Assembly: GCF_042656585.1 (NCBI RefSeq)
Contig: NZ_JBHSPG010000023.1
Direction: 5' to 3' (one strand)
Length of the DNA: 64,000 nt
DNA from: Thalassorhabdus alkalitolerans
GTDB taxonomy: Bacteria; Bacillota; Bacilli; Bacillales; Marinococcaceae
The position numbers and the translations under genes are program-made. Shown here piece by piece: positions 32,532-40,921 of the stretch. The notes under the pieces are model-generated. The model had not been told where the DNA came from and made no database searches. It was given only the letters and a program-made list of their open reading frames with translations. The stretch's first letter is position 1, and each line of letters starts with the position of its first letter.

Positions 32532-32639
32532 ATGGACAGCAGTCCGGATTCCAGTTTTAGGTGCAGTGTAGTATATAAGGCTTTTAAGTCAGTGCGAGGA
32601 TCGATTCCCTCATTTTGGATACTTTTAAAAACAAAGTAA
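32532..32639 (+). CDS. Possible 35-codon ORF between the M-box terminator and mgtE
   Basis: An ATG at 32532 with a near-perfect ribosome site (AGGAGGTGAG, ending 9 bases upstream) opens a frame of 35 codons starting MDSSPDSSFRCSV. It would be translated only when the M-box allows read-through. I know no matching family. It could be a leader peptide coupling translation to mgtE, 47 bases on, or a fortuitous frame. Confidence 0.35.
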   Translation: MDSSPDSSFRCSVVYKAFKSVRGSIPSFWILLKTK

Positions 32640-32686
32640 ATTAATGAATCAGGGACTCTATCCTCTTTTAAGAAGGAGGGAGAGCA

Positions 32687-34051
32687 ATGGTTAAGTTAAA
32701 TGATCATACTAGAGAAGAGTATATGAATAATATACTCGATATTTTGGAAAACAAAGCCATTGAGCAATTTAGAAATGCTTTTTTAGAGCTTCATCCAGCT
32801 GATCAGGTGGATCTTTTCAGCCGCCTGGATCAAGAAAAAAGAGCTCGTGTCTATGAATACCTAAGCCCCGAAGAATTTGCAGCTATCTTTGAAGGGCTGG
32901 AAGTAAATGATCAAAAAGAGATCGCTCTGGAGCTGGATAAAGAATATGCTGCAGAGATGTTTAATAACATGTACGCAGATGATGTAGCAGATTTTCTAGG
33001 TGAACTGCAGGAGGATAAAGTATCTGCTATATTAAAAGCAATGGATAAAGAGGATGCCCAGGATGTTAAAGAGCTTATGGCTTATGAGGAAGGTACAGCC
33101 GGGGCCATTATGACCAAAGAGTTTATCTCTATTAAGGCTACTGATACAGTGGCAGATGTGATCGAATTACTACGAAGAGAAGGACCCGATGCAGAAACGG
33201 TTTACTACTTATATGTAACTGACGAGTATAATAAATTGGCAGGTGTTGTTTCTCTTCGTGATCTGATTATTGCAGCAACGGATGAACCGATTATAAATAT
33301 CATCAGTACGCGAGTGGTCTCAGTGCATGAGAACACTGATCAGGAAGAGGTGGCCAACCTTATCCAGAAATATGACTTCCTGGCAGCACCAGTGGTAACA
33401 AGTACAAATGAACTTGTGGGGATTGTAACTGTTGATGATGTTATTGATGTTATTGAAGAAGAAGCAACCGAAGATCTTGGGGAATTCTCTGCTTCAAGAG
33501 GGGCAACAGACGTAAATGTTACAGCTTTCGAAGCAGCTAAAAAGAGGTCACCCTGGATTATTCTGCTGATGTTTTTTGGTATGATAACTGCTGGAGTGAT
33601 TGGCCAGTTTGAGGAAACATTAGAAGCAATTGTAATACTATCGGCTTTTATCCCGTTAATTATGGATTCAGCTGGTAATACGGGAACTCAATCACTAGCC
33701 GTTGTGGTCCGTGGTCTTGCGACAGGTTCTTTAGAGAAGAAGGGTCTTTTTAAAATCCTTCGAAGAGAGCTTGGCACTGGGATGATGATTGGTTTAGCAT
33801 GTGCGATCGTACTCATGGGCTTGATCCCTATTTTATATGATGGCAACATCTTATTAGCCTTTATAGTCGGAACTTCTATTTTCCTTTCTTTAACCATATC
33901 TACAGTTATAGGGGCAACGGTTCCATTGATTATTAATAAATTAAAGCTTGATCCTGCTATCGCTTCTGGTCCTTTCATTACAACAGTAAATGATATACTT
34001 GGACTGCTGATTTACTTCAGCATAGCAACTTCTCTTCTTCAGTATTTATAA
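32687..34051 (+). CDS. mgtE: Magnesium channel/transporter MgtE
   Basis: Homodimeric Mg2+ channel, 454 residues of the usual length. Order: N-domain of Asp/Glu-rich helices (about 20-135; ELHPADQVDLFSRLD, LSPEEFAAIFEGL), CBS pair (about 140-260), the plug-helix region, then five C-terminal membrane helices with PLIMDSAGNTGTQSLAVVVRGLATG (the filter-lining segment) and TVNDILGLLIYFSIA. The N and CBS domains close the pore when Mg2+ binds. GAAGGAGGGAG precedes the ATG. Control is two-layered: M-box in the leader and Mg2+ gating in the protein. Confidence 0.96.
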   Translation: MVKLNDHTREEYMNNILDILENKAIEQFRNAFLELHPADQVDLFSRLDQEKRARVYEYLSPEEFAAIFEGLEVNDQKEIALELDKEYAAEMFNNMYADDVADFLGELQEDKVSAILKAMDKEDAQDVKELMAYEEGTAGAIMTKEFISIKATDTVADVIELLRREGPDAETVYYLYVTDEYNKLAGVVSLRDLIIAATDEPIINIISTRVVSVHENTDQEEVANLIQKYDFLAAPVVTSTNELVGIVTVDDVIDVIEEEATEDLGEFSASRGATDVNVTAFEAAKKRSPWIILLMFFGMITAGVIGQFEETLEAIVILSAFIPLIMDSAGNTGTQSLAVVVRGLATGSLEKKGLFKILRRELGTGMMIGLACAIVLMGLIPILYDGNILLAFIVGTSIFLSLTISTVIGATVPLIINKLKLDPAIASGPFITTVNDILGLLIYFSIATSLLQYL

Positions 34052-34079
34052 AAATATGGCTACGAATTGTGAAAAGCGT

Positions 34080-34116
34080 GAGCCGGAAATTCTTACGAGA
34101 ATCTCCGGTTTTTTTC
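34080..34116 (+). terminator. Terminator after mgtE
   Basis: GCCGGAAATTCT and AGAATCTCCGGT pair with one mismatch around TACG, then seven T. Confidence 0.88.
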
Positions 34117-34256
34117 ATTCCAAACATGCAAAAAAACTTAGATACTGGATAGATTTATTGGTTTTTGTGTAAAAATGGCTAATAGTTCAAAATCTTTATT
34201 TACAAAGGGTTTTTTTGTCAAGTAGAATGAGAGTAAGAGTAAAGGGGGCGATTCTT

Positions 34257-34775
34257 TTGTTCGTAAGGAATCAATTTTCAAACGAAGGCATGGAAAGTTG
34301 GAAAATTGCTGTTCAGGAAGCTGTCAATAACGTTGTGGCTGAGTCATTGCTTCTTGCTCCTGACCAACGCACGGAGATCCAGCTGTTAGACATCATGAAA
34401 AAGCATTGGAGAGATAAGGTTTCTCCTCTGTGGTTTACTAGTGATACCCTTTACTATTTATGGCTCATCCATGCTGCGAACCACCTCCTTCCTCGCATTG
34501 AAAATGAAGATGGTTACCTGGCCGGATATGTACAATATAAAGAGTTTCCGAGAGCTCTTTCTACGAAACATTTGACAGTGCCTCTTGTACGAGAGCAGCG
34601 GCTGCTGAAAGGGTATTTGTTTGAAAAAGAGGCCAAGGTTAAAATTCAGATTGCAGAGGCAGTTTCGGAAATGATGATACACAGCGAGTCTTCTTCTCCT
34701 AGTCATATTGCTATTTTTAGTATAGAAGCGGGAAAGTGGTCAATTTATAGAATGAATAAAAGAAAAGTATATTAA
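34257..34775 (+). CDS. Hypothetical cytoplasmic protein
   Basis: Unrecognised protein of 172 residues, mixed helical, no signal or membrane segment. Recognisable stretches: EAVNNVVAESLLLAPDQRTEIQLLDIMKKHW (about 18-48), TSDTLYYLWLIHAANHLL and LFEKEAKVKIQIAEAVSEMMI. I use TTG at 34257, because AAAGGGGGCG ends about 7 bases upstream; ATG codons further up have no site. It stands alone between two terminators, downstream of mgtE. Function unknown. Confidence 0.6.
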   Translation: MFVRNQFSNEGMESWKIAVQEAVNNVVAESLLLAPDQRTEIQLLDIMKKHWRDKVSPLWFTSDTLYYLWLIHAANHLLPRIENEDGYLAGYVQYKEFPRALSTKHLTVPLVREQRLLKGYLFEKEAKVKIQIAEAVSEMMIHSESSSPSHIAIFSIEAGKWSIYRMNKRKVY

Positions 34776-34811
34776 AAGCCTGCTCATTCGTTTAGAGAGC
34801 AGGCTTTTTAT
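34774..34811. terminator. Bidirectional terminator between convergent genes
   Basis: AAAAGCCTGCTC and GAGCAGGCTTTTTA form a perfect stem usable on both strands, between the hypothetical gene and the MBL gene. Confidence 0.9.
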
Positions 34812-35626
34812 AGTTGCTTAGCAGACAATATAGAGTTAACCAGGTGGCGAGGAGAAAAATCTCCTGTCGTAAGAACGGATTTTGTCTTGCCTTTATGAAA
34901 AAGCAGGCGGGTAATCTCCTTGGAGGATAAACCTTGATAGTGGTAATAAAGTGTTTCTTCCTGCAGCCACTCCAAGAACTCTTTTTTCTTTTCCAATGCT
35001 TCTCTTCCTTTAGGTACAATGCCAGCGTGCCCGCAGAATACGTTGCCTACCTTTAATGCGAGGACTTTTTCAAGGGACGCAATCATATCAGGAACTGATT
35101 CTTCCTTCATTCCATATTTTAAATGAGTTCCCAGAAATAAATCACCGGTATAGAGATGAGTGGTGTCAGGATCATATAAAACATAATGGTCAAACGAATG
35201 TCCTGGTGTATAAATGACTTCAAATGTTTTTGAATCAATCTGTAAGTGTTTATCAGCTGCTTCTCCATCGAAGAAGCTGTGAGGATTTCCCCACATTGCT
35301 TTACGGTAAAAGGGAAGGTCAAAGCCCTTTTTCAACTCAGCTTTTGTCTGCTCACCCATGTAAACAGAAGCTCCAGTTGCTTCTGCCAGACTCTTTATAT
35401 TGCCGGAATGGTCTTCATGATGATGGGTTAGGAAGATGCCGGAGGGCCTGACAGCCTGAGCAAGCTGAAAGGCTGCCTCAGACGCGCAGGGAGGCCCTGA
35501 ATCCACCATTAAGCCGGGGGGAGCGTACAGGTAAAAGTGAAAAACTTGCCCGAACAACTCCACTCTGCCTTGTATATAGTAAATGTCTTTATATTTTTTT
35601 AAAGAGGTGGATACTTTTCTAAACAT
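34808..35626 (-). CDS. Metallo-beta-lactamase fold hydrolase
   Basis: MBL-fold protein of 272 residues. Metal site THHHEDHSGN (67-76), the later His in FEVIYTPGHSFDHYVLY, Asp in LYTGDLFLG and His in VFCGHAGIVPKGREA. The C-terminal helical segment (ALEKKKEFLEWLQEETLYYHYQGLSSKEITRLLF) is typical of the YtnP/glyoxalase-II-like branch with an added helix-turn-helix-like end. Substrate unknown: lactonase, thioesterase and hydroxyacylglutathione hydrolase all fit. Single gene, convergent with the upstream hypothetical gene. Confidence 0.85.
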   Translation of the reverse strand: MFRKVSTSLKKYKDIYYIQGRVELFGQVFHFYLYAPPGLMVDSGPPCASEAAFQLAQAVRPSGIFLTHHHEDHSGNIKSLAEATGASVYMGEQTKAELKKGFDLPFYRKAMWGNPHSFFDGEAADKHLQIDSKTFEVIYTPGHSFDHYVLYDPDTTHLYTGDLFLGTHLKYGMKEESVPDMIASLEKVLALKVGNVFCGHAGIVPKGREALEKKKEFLEWLQEETLYYHYQGLSSKEITRLLFHKGKTKSVLTTGDFSPRHLVNSILSAKQL

Positions 35627-35766
35627 TCTAAAAGACCTTCTTCCAATAATAACTTTTCTTTAAGCTCTATAAATACAAGCGGTGGCAGGAAACATGACGC
35701 TCTCCAAAAAGATATGGGGCAACACACTTGGCAGTCAAAGCAGATTGTTGGAATGCAAAAGAACCT

Positions 35767-36162
35767 TTAAAAGGCAGTTAACATAAATAAAGATGATAGA
35801 TAACCAGCTAAAAATAAAATAATGCTCCCGCCTATAGAGAAAAGTACATAGAAAGCTGCCTGCTTTTTCTTCTTCTTGTATAGAAGGGTTACTGTTTCGG
35901 TACTAAAGGTGGAAAAAGTGGTGAAAGCACCAAAAAAGCCCAACCCCAGGAAAAGGTACAATGAATCATCATAAGCTTCAAGGGGAATCGCCTGAAAATA
36001 TAAACCAAAGAAAAAGCCGAGTCCCAGAGAACCCACAAGATTCACGATGAGCATAGCTACAGGGAAGGGAGGCTCGGGAAAACGACTCATAAGCCATACG
36101 CCCGCCAGATACCTTGCAACGGCTCCTAATCCACCGCCTGTTAACACCCAGAGAATATTCAT
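35767..36162 (-). CDS. crcB: Fluoride channel subunit CrcB (Fluc), second gene
   Basis: Four-helix fluoride channel subunit, 131 residues. Marks: GGLGAVARYLAGVW at the N-terminus, LIVNLVGSLGLGFFFGLYF with the pore Asn, FGAFTTFSTFSTETVTLL with the Phe box and polar track. In Firmicutes two adjacent crcB genes often encode a heterodimer with opposite membrane orientation. The start overlaps the stop of the upstream crcB by 4 bases, in keeping with equimolar synthesis. No fluoride riboswitch is evident upstream of the pair. Confidence 0.93.
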   Translation of the reverse strand: MNILWVLTGGGLGAVARYLAGVWLMSRFPEPPFPVAMLIVNLVGSLGLGFFFGLYFQAIPLEAYDDSLYLFLGLGFFGAFTTFSTFSTETVTLLYKKKKKQAAFYVLFSIGGSIILFLAGYLSSLFMLTAF

Positions 36163-36563
36163 CGTATGGTCACCTCACGGCTTTTTTGCTTCTTTCCTAT
36201 TTTCAGACCAAGGAAGAAACCTGTAAATGCAAATGTCAAACCGCCGATAAGAGAAATAGATAGATAGACCAATGGCTGGACTACAGGGTGAATCCCCGCT
36301 AGAAAAAAGGTATCAGCAGCCAAAGTTGACATGGTAGTAAATCCGCCGCAAAACCCTGCTCCAAACCCTGCCTTTACCCATTCTTTGAGGGAGATATATG
36401 TAATAAGGCCGGCAAACAAACCAAGAAGAAAGCTTCCTAAAATATTTTCTATAATGGTTCCAATTGGGTATCCTAAGAAAAGTGTTTGAAAGTTAATGAT
36501 ATAACGAAAATACGTCCCTGCTGCCCCGCCAATAAATACAGCAGCAATGATTATCCATTTCAT
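36159..36563 (-). CDS. crcB: Fluoride channel subunit CrcB (Fluc), first gene
   Basis: Partner subunit, 134 residues: GGAAGTYFRYIINF, TIIENILGSFLLGLFAGL with the pore Asn, and GFCGGFTTMSTLAADTFFLAG. It ends in a basic tail (KIGKKQKSREVTIR). I start at ATG 36563, preceded by CAGGGGGAA; the frame is open 54 codons further but unlike the family. Fluoride export protects enolase and pyrophosphatase. Divided from nsrR by about 170 bases. Confidence 0.92.
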   Translation of the reverse strand: MKWIIIAAVFIGGAAGTYFRYIINFQTLFLGYPIGTIIENILGSFLLGLFAGLITYISLKEWVKAGFGAGFCGGFTTMSTLAADTFFLAGIHPVVQPLVYLSISLIGGLTFAFTGFFLGLKIGKKQKSREVTIR

Positions 36564-36696
36564 GGTTTTCCCCCTGCAGACACAAAATGTGGGTGACAAT
36601 ACCCTCATAAGAATATATATTACCATGGAAGCAGGCAGCATACAAAAGTGAGCGGTAGTGTGTGATGGGCTCAGATATACCAGGTACAGGATAAAA

Positions 36697-36732
36697 GCAA
36701 TAAAAAAATAGTCTATTCTCAACAATAGACTA
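36697..36732 (-). terminator. Terminator of nsrR (minus strand)
   Basis: AAATAGTCTATT and AATAGACTATTT pair around GTTGAG, with a T-run on the minus strand, immediately after the nsrR stop. Confidence 0.9.
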
Positions 36733-37170
36733 TTTCAGCGTTTTCAAGAGAAGGCTCAGCTCCTCAGGATTTGTAAGCATATCCGCCAGGGTATATTTAT
36801 CAAGAACACTTAAATAGGCGTGAAGGGCTTCCTTAAGTACTCCTTTAAGGCGGCATCTACCTGATAAAATGCAAGTATTCTTTTCAGCGTTAAAGCATTC
36901 AACTAAGTCCAGGTTATCTTCTGTTTGCCTGACAACCCATCCTAAGTTAATGTCCTCAGGATCTTTGGCAAGACGTATACCTCCATTTCTTCCTTTTATG
37001 GTAGTGATAAGACCAGTTTTAGCTAGTTCGTGGGCCACCTTTGTTAAATGGTGGTAGGAAATATTATAGCTATCAGAAATTTCCCGAATACTTGTTAATG
37101 AGGGACGGGGAACAGTAGCTAAATAAAGAAGAACTCTTAGCGAATAATCGGTATAGATTGTAAGTTGCAT
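36730..37170 (-). CDS. nsrR: Rrf2-family nitric oxide sensor NsrR
   Basis: Iron-sulfur transcriptional repressor of nitrosative and anaerobic genes, 146 residues. The winged helix (LTIYTDYSLRVLLYLA to TTIKGRNGGIRLAKDPEDI) and the cysteines of the cluster at 92, 100 and 106 match B. subtilis NsrR in spacing, including VECFNAEKNTC. C-terminus EALHAYLSVLDKYTLADM also matches. In Bacillus the fourth ligand is an N-terminal Asp; Asp8 is present in YTDYS. AAAGGAAGGG precedes the ATG at 37170. No hmp, nasD or other known target is adjacent. Confidence 0.93.
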   Translation of the reverse strand: MQLTIYTDYSLRVLLYLATVPRPSLTSIREISDSYNISYHHLTKVAHELAKTGLITTIKGRNGGIRLAKDPEDINLGWVVRQTEDNLDLVECFNAEKNTCILSGRCRLKGVLKEALHAYLSVLDKYTLADMLTNPEELSLLLKTLK

Positions 37171-37442
37171 AACATCCCTTCCTTTGCGAAGAAAGCGGGA
37201 TAAGGAAAGTGTATAATAACTCCTGTATCCTATAAAATCAGTGTAATACAGTGAAAATTTATTTACCAATACTAAGTATAATTATCTTACATAGTTTTTA
37301 ACTGGAAAAACGTTCTTTTTCAGTTCTCTTTGCTCGGGTTTAGGGAAAGATAGAGAAGGGGAAAAGAAGTTTTAGTGAAAAAATAAATAATAGCCAGGTG
37401 TTGTAAAGGAGGGAACAGGACCGCCAGGACGGCCTTACATGT

Positions 37443-38855
37443 ATGACGAAATTACTGAAAAAGCTTTTTTGGCTCATTCCTTTAGCAGTCATGGTGTACG
37501 GTATTTATAAGCCGCTGCCCAAAGGTCTTTCTTACCGGGGAAAGATTCATAATGATAGTGCTATCCGTTTTCATTATAATCTGCGTTATGATACTGAACA
37601 GCAAAGCCATTGGGAAACACCATTATATGACAAAGTATGTTCAATGATAGAAGAGGCTGAGGAATTTATCGTTTGTGATTTGTTTTTATTTAATGATTAC
37701 TACAAAGAAAAATTAAAGTTCCCTCCTCTGGCTGATCAATTAACAGAGGAACTTATCCGAAAGAAACAAGATAAACCTCAGATGAGAATTTTATTTATCA
37801 CTGATCCCGTAAACACTGTGTACGGATTTCATGAGTCTCCTCATATTGAAAGGTTAAAAGAGCATGGGGTAGAGGTAGTGATAACAAAGCTTGAACTTCT
37901 CCGGGATTCCAATCCGTTGTTTTCAGGATTTTGGAGAAGCTATATACGATGGCTTGGAGTGAGAGGTCAGGGATGGCTCCCCCATCCAGTGAGCTCAGTG
38001 CACCCTCAGCTGACGCTTCGCGCTTATTTGTATATGTTTAATATAAAAGCCAATCATCGAAAAGTAATCCTTACTGAAAAAGAGGGACTAATAACCTCTG
38101 CTAATCCTCATGATGCAAGTGCCTACCATGCAAATATTGGCTATTCTTTCAGAGGGAGAATGATTCAAGACATATTGGAATCTGAAAAAGCAGTCGTTGA
38201 TTATTGCGGAGTTCATGAGCTTCCGGTATGGAAGCCAGGATCTTCTTCACCTGTAAAAGAAAGGGAATCCTCCGTCCAGGTCTTAACCGAGGGGCAAATA
38301 TGGAAGGATACCTTGAAGATAATAGAGGATGCTCAGCCTGGTGATGAGCTTCTGATTGCAACTCTCTATTTATCAGAGAGAAAAATGATTAGACAGCTGG
38401 TTAATGCAGCAAGGCGCGGGGTAAAAATAAAGATAATCTTTGACCAGAACATGGAAGCTTTCGGTCAGTCTAAAATAGGACTCCCTAATGTGCCAGTAGC
38501 TGAAGAGCTTAAGAACAGAACTGCTGACAAAATCAAGATACGATGGTATGAAACAAAGGGAGAGCAGTTTCATCCTAAGATGCTTATTTTAAAACGGGGT
38601 GAACAAGCGATCATTATTGCAGGATCAGCAAACTTCACTCGAAGGAACCTGAAAAATTTAAATCTGGAGTCAAATGTTAAGATCCAAGGCAATGTCAGCA
38701 ATGAGGCAATCAAGGATTCCATAGCGTTTTTTAATCGTCTCTGGGACAACGAAGATGGCTTGCACACCGCTGCTTATGAAACATACAAAAGCTCTTCCCG
38801 ATTTTTAAAATTCATTTACCGTATCCAAAAGCTCCTGAAATTATCGACCTACTAA
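37443..38855 (+). CDS. Phospholipase D-like membrane protein
   Basis: PLD-superfamily protein, 470 residues, with one N-terminal membrane helix (LFWLIPLAVMVYGIY). Two catalytic motifs are present: ANHRKVILTEKEGLITSANPHD (about 200-220) and FHPKMLILKRGEQAIIIAGSANFTRRNL (about 378-405), each with HxK and the downstream Asn/Ser. Spacing recalls cardiolipin synthase, but the two-helix N-terminus of Cls is missing, so phospholipase or a stress-related lipid role is open. The ATG at 37443 lacks a good ribosome site; AAAGGAGGG lies 30 bases upstream with no start codon in reach, which hints at special translational control or a misjudged start. Confidence 0.8.
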   Translation: MTKLLKKLFWLIPLAVMVYGIYKPLPKGLSYRGKIHNDSAIRFHYNLRYDTEQQSHWETPLYDKVCSMIEEAEEFIVCDLFLFNDYYKEKLKFPPLADQLTEELIRKKQDKPQMRILFITDPVNTVYGFHESPHIERLKEHGVEVVITKLELLRDSNPLFSGFWRSYIRWLGVRGQGWLPHPVSSVHPQLTLRAYLYMFNIKANHRKVILTEKEGLITSANPHDASAYHANIGYSFRGRMIQDILESEKAVVDYCGVHELPVWKPGSSSPVKERESSVQVLTEGQIWKDTLKIIEDAQPGDELLIATLYLSERKMIRQLVNAARRGVKIKIIFDQNMEAFGQSKIGLPNVPVAEELKNRTADKIKIRWYETKGEQFHPKMLILKRGEQAIIIAGSANFTRRNLKNLNLESNVKIQGNVSNEAIKDSIAFFNRLWDNEDGLHTAAYETYKSSSRFLKFIYRIQKLLKLSTY

Positions 38856-38856
38856 T

Positions 38857-39024
38857 AAAGAGGCTGGCACAAAATCCAGCTAATAAGAAGGCCTTCGCCG
38901 TCGGTGAGGGCTTTTGCTATAGCCATCAACCCATTTCTGATCAACAAAAAGGTGCCAGCTATCGAAAACCGATAACTGACACCTTTTATTCCTTTTTAGA
39001 GACAGTTTTGTCCCAGCCCCTTTT
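38857..39024. repeat. Intergenic element with inverted terminal repeats and two hairpins
   Basis: AAAGAGGCTGGCACAAAA (38857-38874) and, on the other strand, AAAAGGGGCTGGGACAAAA (39006-39024) bound a 168-base segment. Inside are a hairpin around AAGGCCTTCGCC-GGTGAGGGCTTTT and a terminator-like hairpin (GGTGCCAGCTATCG / CGATAACTGACACC, two mismatches, TTTT after). A third copy of the end sequence is at 22974-22991. It lies between a plus-strand and a minus-strand gene and probably terminates both. Confidence 0.65.
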
Positions 39025-39028
39025 CTTA

Positions 39029-40717
39029 TTACTTTTCTTTATCTTCTGGATTGTTCTTTCTGTTTATTAATTTTTTTCCAGGTTTTTTCTTTTGCTCTGC
39101 TGGTGAAGACGATGTATCACGGTTGAAGTCCTCTATTTCTTCCTCAAGCTCCGTAAGAATTTCTTCTTTCAATCGTCTTCGTTCACGTTCTCGAGCCTGG
39201 TTCTTTTCTTTCTTTAGGTCCTGGATAAACATTTTCATCATAGAGACAACCATAACAAGCATGATTAATGAAAATGGCAGGGCAGCCACAATAGATGCGG
39301 TTTGGAGTCCCTCAAGGCCGCCGGAAAGAAGCAGGACCGCTGCTGTCCCGGCAATTAAGAAGCCCCATGCCAGCTTTACATACAAGGTAGGATTTAAGCT
39401 TCCCTGTGACGTCATGGCTCCCAGCGTATAGGAGGCTGAATCGGCAGATGTGATAAAGAAAATAACAATGAGGATAACCGCCAGCGCACTCATAATGCCG
39501 CCAAGGGGAAATTCAGCCAGAGTGGCAAAGAGAGCAAGCTCTACAGTATCCATGACAATCGCGGCAATGCCTGCATCATGAAAGATCTCCTGATATAGAG
39601 CCGAGCCGCCAAAGGCTGTAAACCAAACGACAGCCAGAAGAGATGGAACAATTAAGACGCCAGCTACAAATTCTCTGATTGTTCGTCCTCTTGAAATACG
39701 GGCGATGAACAGCCCCATGAATGGTGCCCAGGCAATATGCCAGGCCCAATAGAAAATTGTAAAGGATCCCAGCCACACACTGTCAGTAAAAGGTGTCAGC
39801 GTTAAACTCATAGGGACAAGGTTAGCAATATAGCCGCCAAGAGTAGTGGTAATATTTTCAAAAATATAAACGGTTGGCCCTACGGCAATCATAAACAGGA
39901 GCAGGATCGCTCCGATTGTCAGGTTGATAACGCTTAAGTAACGAATGCCCTTGTTTACGCCGGTTGCTGCTGAGAACATAAACAAAAAAGCTACGATCCC
40001 AATAATAATCATTTGGGTGATAACGTTGTTTGGGATGTTTGTTAAATAGGAGAGCCCTCCGCTGATTTGCATGGCACTAAGACCGAACGTGGTAGCAACT
40101 CCTGTAGAGGTTGCAAGAACAGCAAAGATATCGATGCCTTTTCCAAAGGCTCCGTAAGCTCTGTTTCCTACTAATGGGTAAAAGGCTGAACTGATAAGGG
40201 CCGGCTGGTCTTTTCGAAACTGCACGTAGCCTAAAGCTAGAGCAACAAGAGAGAAAATGGCCCATGGATGAAACGCCCAGTGGTAGACTCCGTATCGAAG
40301 CCCCAGTTGGGCTGCCTGTGCTTCGGTTTCTACGTCCTGGCCAAGAGGAGTATCTACATAATAAAGTACTGGTTCAGCAACCCCCCAAAAGATAAACCCC
40401 ACGCCAATACCTGCTGAAAACAGCATTCCAAGCCACGTATAGAATTTATACTCGGGCCTGTCTTCTGGTTTACCGAGCCGCAGCTTTCCAAAAGGACTGA
40501 CGGCTAAGAAAATAACAAAGGCCACAAAAAAAGCAGCAACAATCATATAAAACCAGCCAAAGGTTTCGATTGTAAAGTTAAGGGCGGCCGTGGCTGTTGC
40601 TTCTAAATGGGAAGGACTGATAAACCCCCAGGCAACAAATGCCGCCACTAAAATAGCCGACACTGTAAAGACGATGTCCGGCTTTTTTGTTTCATAAGTA
40701 TACTTTTCTTCACTCAT
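39029..40717 (-). CDS. BCCT family osmolyte transporter, second copy
   Basis: Sodium-coupled betaine-type carrier, 562 residues, twelve helices. Marks: AGIGVGFIFWGVAEPVLYY, GVYHWAFHPWAIFSLVALALGY, and FYWAWHIAWAPFMGLFIARISRGRTIREF with aromatic helix WAWHIAWAPF. It differs from the 29-kb copy by a longer, highly charged C-terminal tail of about 60 residues (ARERERRRLKEEILTELEEEIEDF, then KKPGKKLINRKNN). In BetP the C-terminal tail senses osmotic stress; a similar role here is inference. Start at 40717 with TTGGAGGGAG upstream. Confidence 0.93.
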   Translation of the reverse strand: MSEEKYTYETKKPDIVFTVSAILVAAFVAWGFISPSHLEATATAALNFTIETFGWFYMIVAAFFVAFVIFLAVSPFGKLRLGKPEDRPEYKFYTWLGMLFSAGIGVGFIFWGVAEPVLYYVDTPLGQDVETEAQAAQLGLRYGVYHWAFHPWAIFSLVALALGYVQFRKDQPALISSAFYPLVGNRAYGAFGKGIDIFAVLATSTGVATTFGLSAMQISGGLSYLTNIPNNVITQMIIIGIVAFLFMFSAATGVNKGIRYLSVINLTIGAILLLFMIAVGPTVYIFENITTTLGGYIANLVPMSLTLTPFTDSVWLGSFTIFYWAWHIAWAPFMGLFIARISRGRTIREFVAGVLIVPSLLAVVWFTAFGGSALYQEIFHDAGIAAIVMDTVELALFATLAEFPLGGIMSALAVILIVIFFITSADSASYTLGAMTSQGSLNPTLYVKLAWGFLIAGTAAVLLLSGGLEGLQTASIVAALPFSLIMLVMVVSMMKMFIQDLKKEKNQARERERRRLKEEILTELEEEIEDFNRDTSSSPAEQKKKPGKKLINRKNNPEDKEK

Positions 40718-40921
40718 AATCTCCCTCCAATAATTAAGATGTAGGTAACAGGGCATTATTATTCAATGTACCCAGAGAGCTGAATGGGAAAAGGACAGAT
40801 TGTTTGAAAAAGGGAAAGAAAAAGGGAATAGTACAGCCTCGTTTGATAAGTGTTACCACCGTTCACTTACTCTTTTATTATGGCTGTAGTATTCCCTATC
40901 TTAATTAAGTACAAACGGAAC

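Noticed and set aside
32590..32620. tRNA-like T-arm (GAGGATCGATTCCCTC)
   Set aside because: No acceptor, D or anticodon arm at the required distances.
36598..36625. Minus-strand GGGTAT with GTAATA as sigma-B promoter of crcB
   Set aside because: Only about three of six -35 bases agree, well below the three accepted sites.
36564..36729. Fluoride riboswitch before the crcB pair
   Set aside because: I searched the minus strand for the conserved GGNGAUGGCNUUCNCC block and its pairing partner and saw neither.
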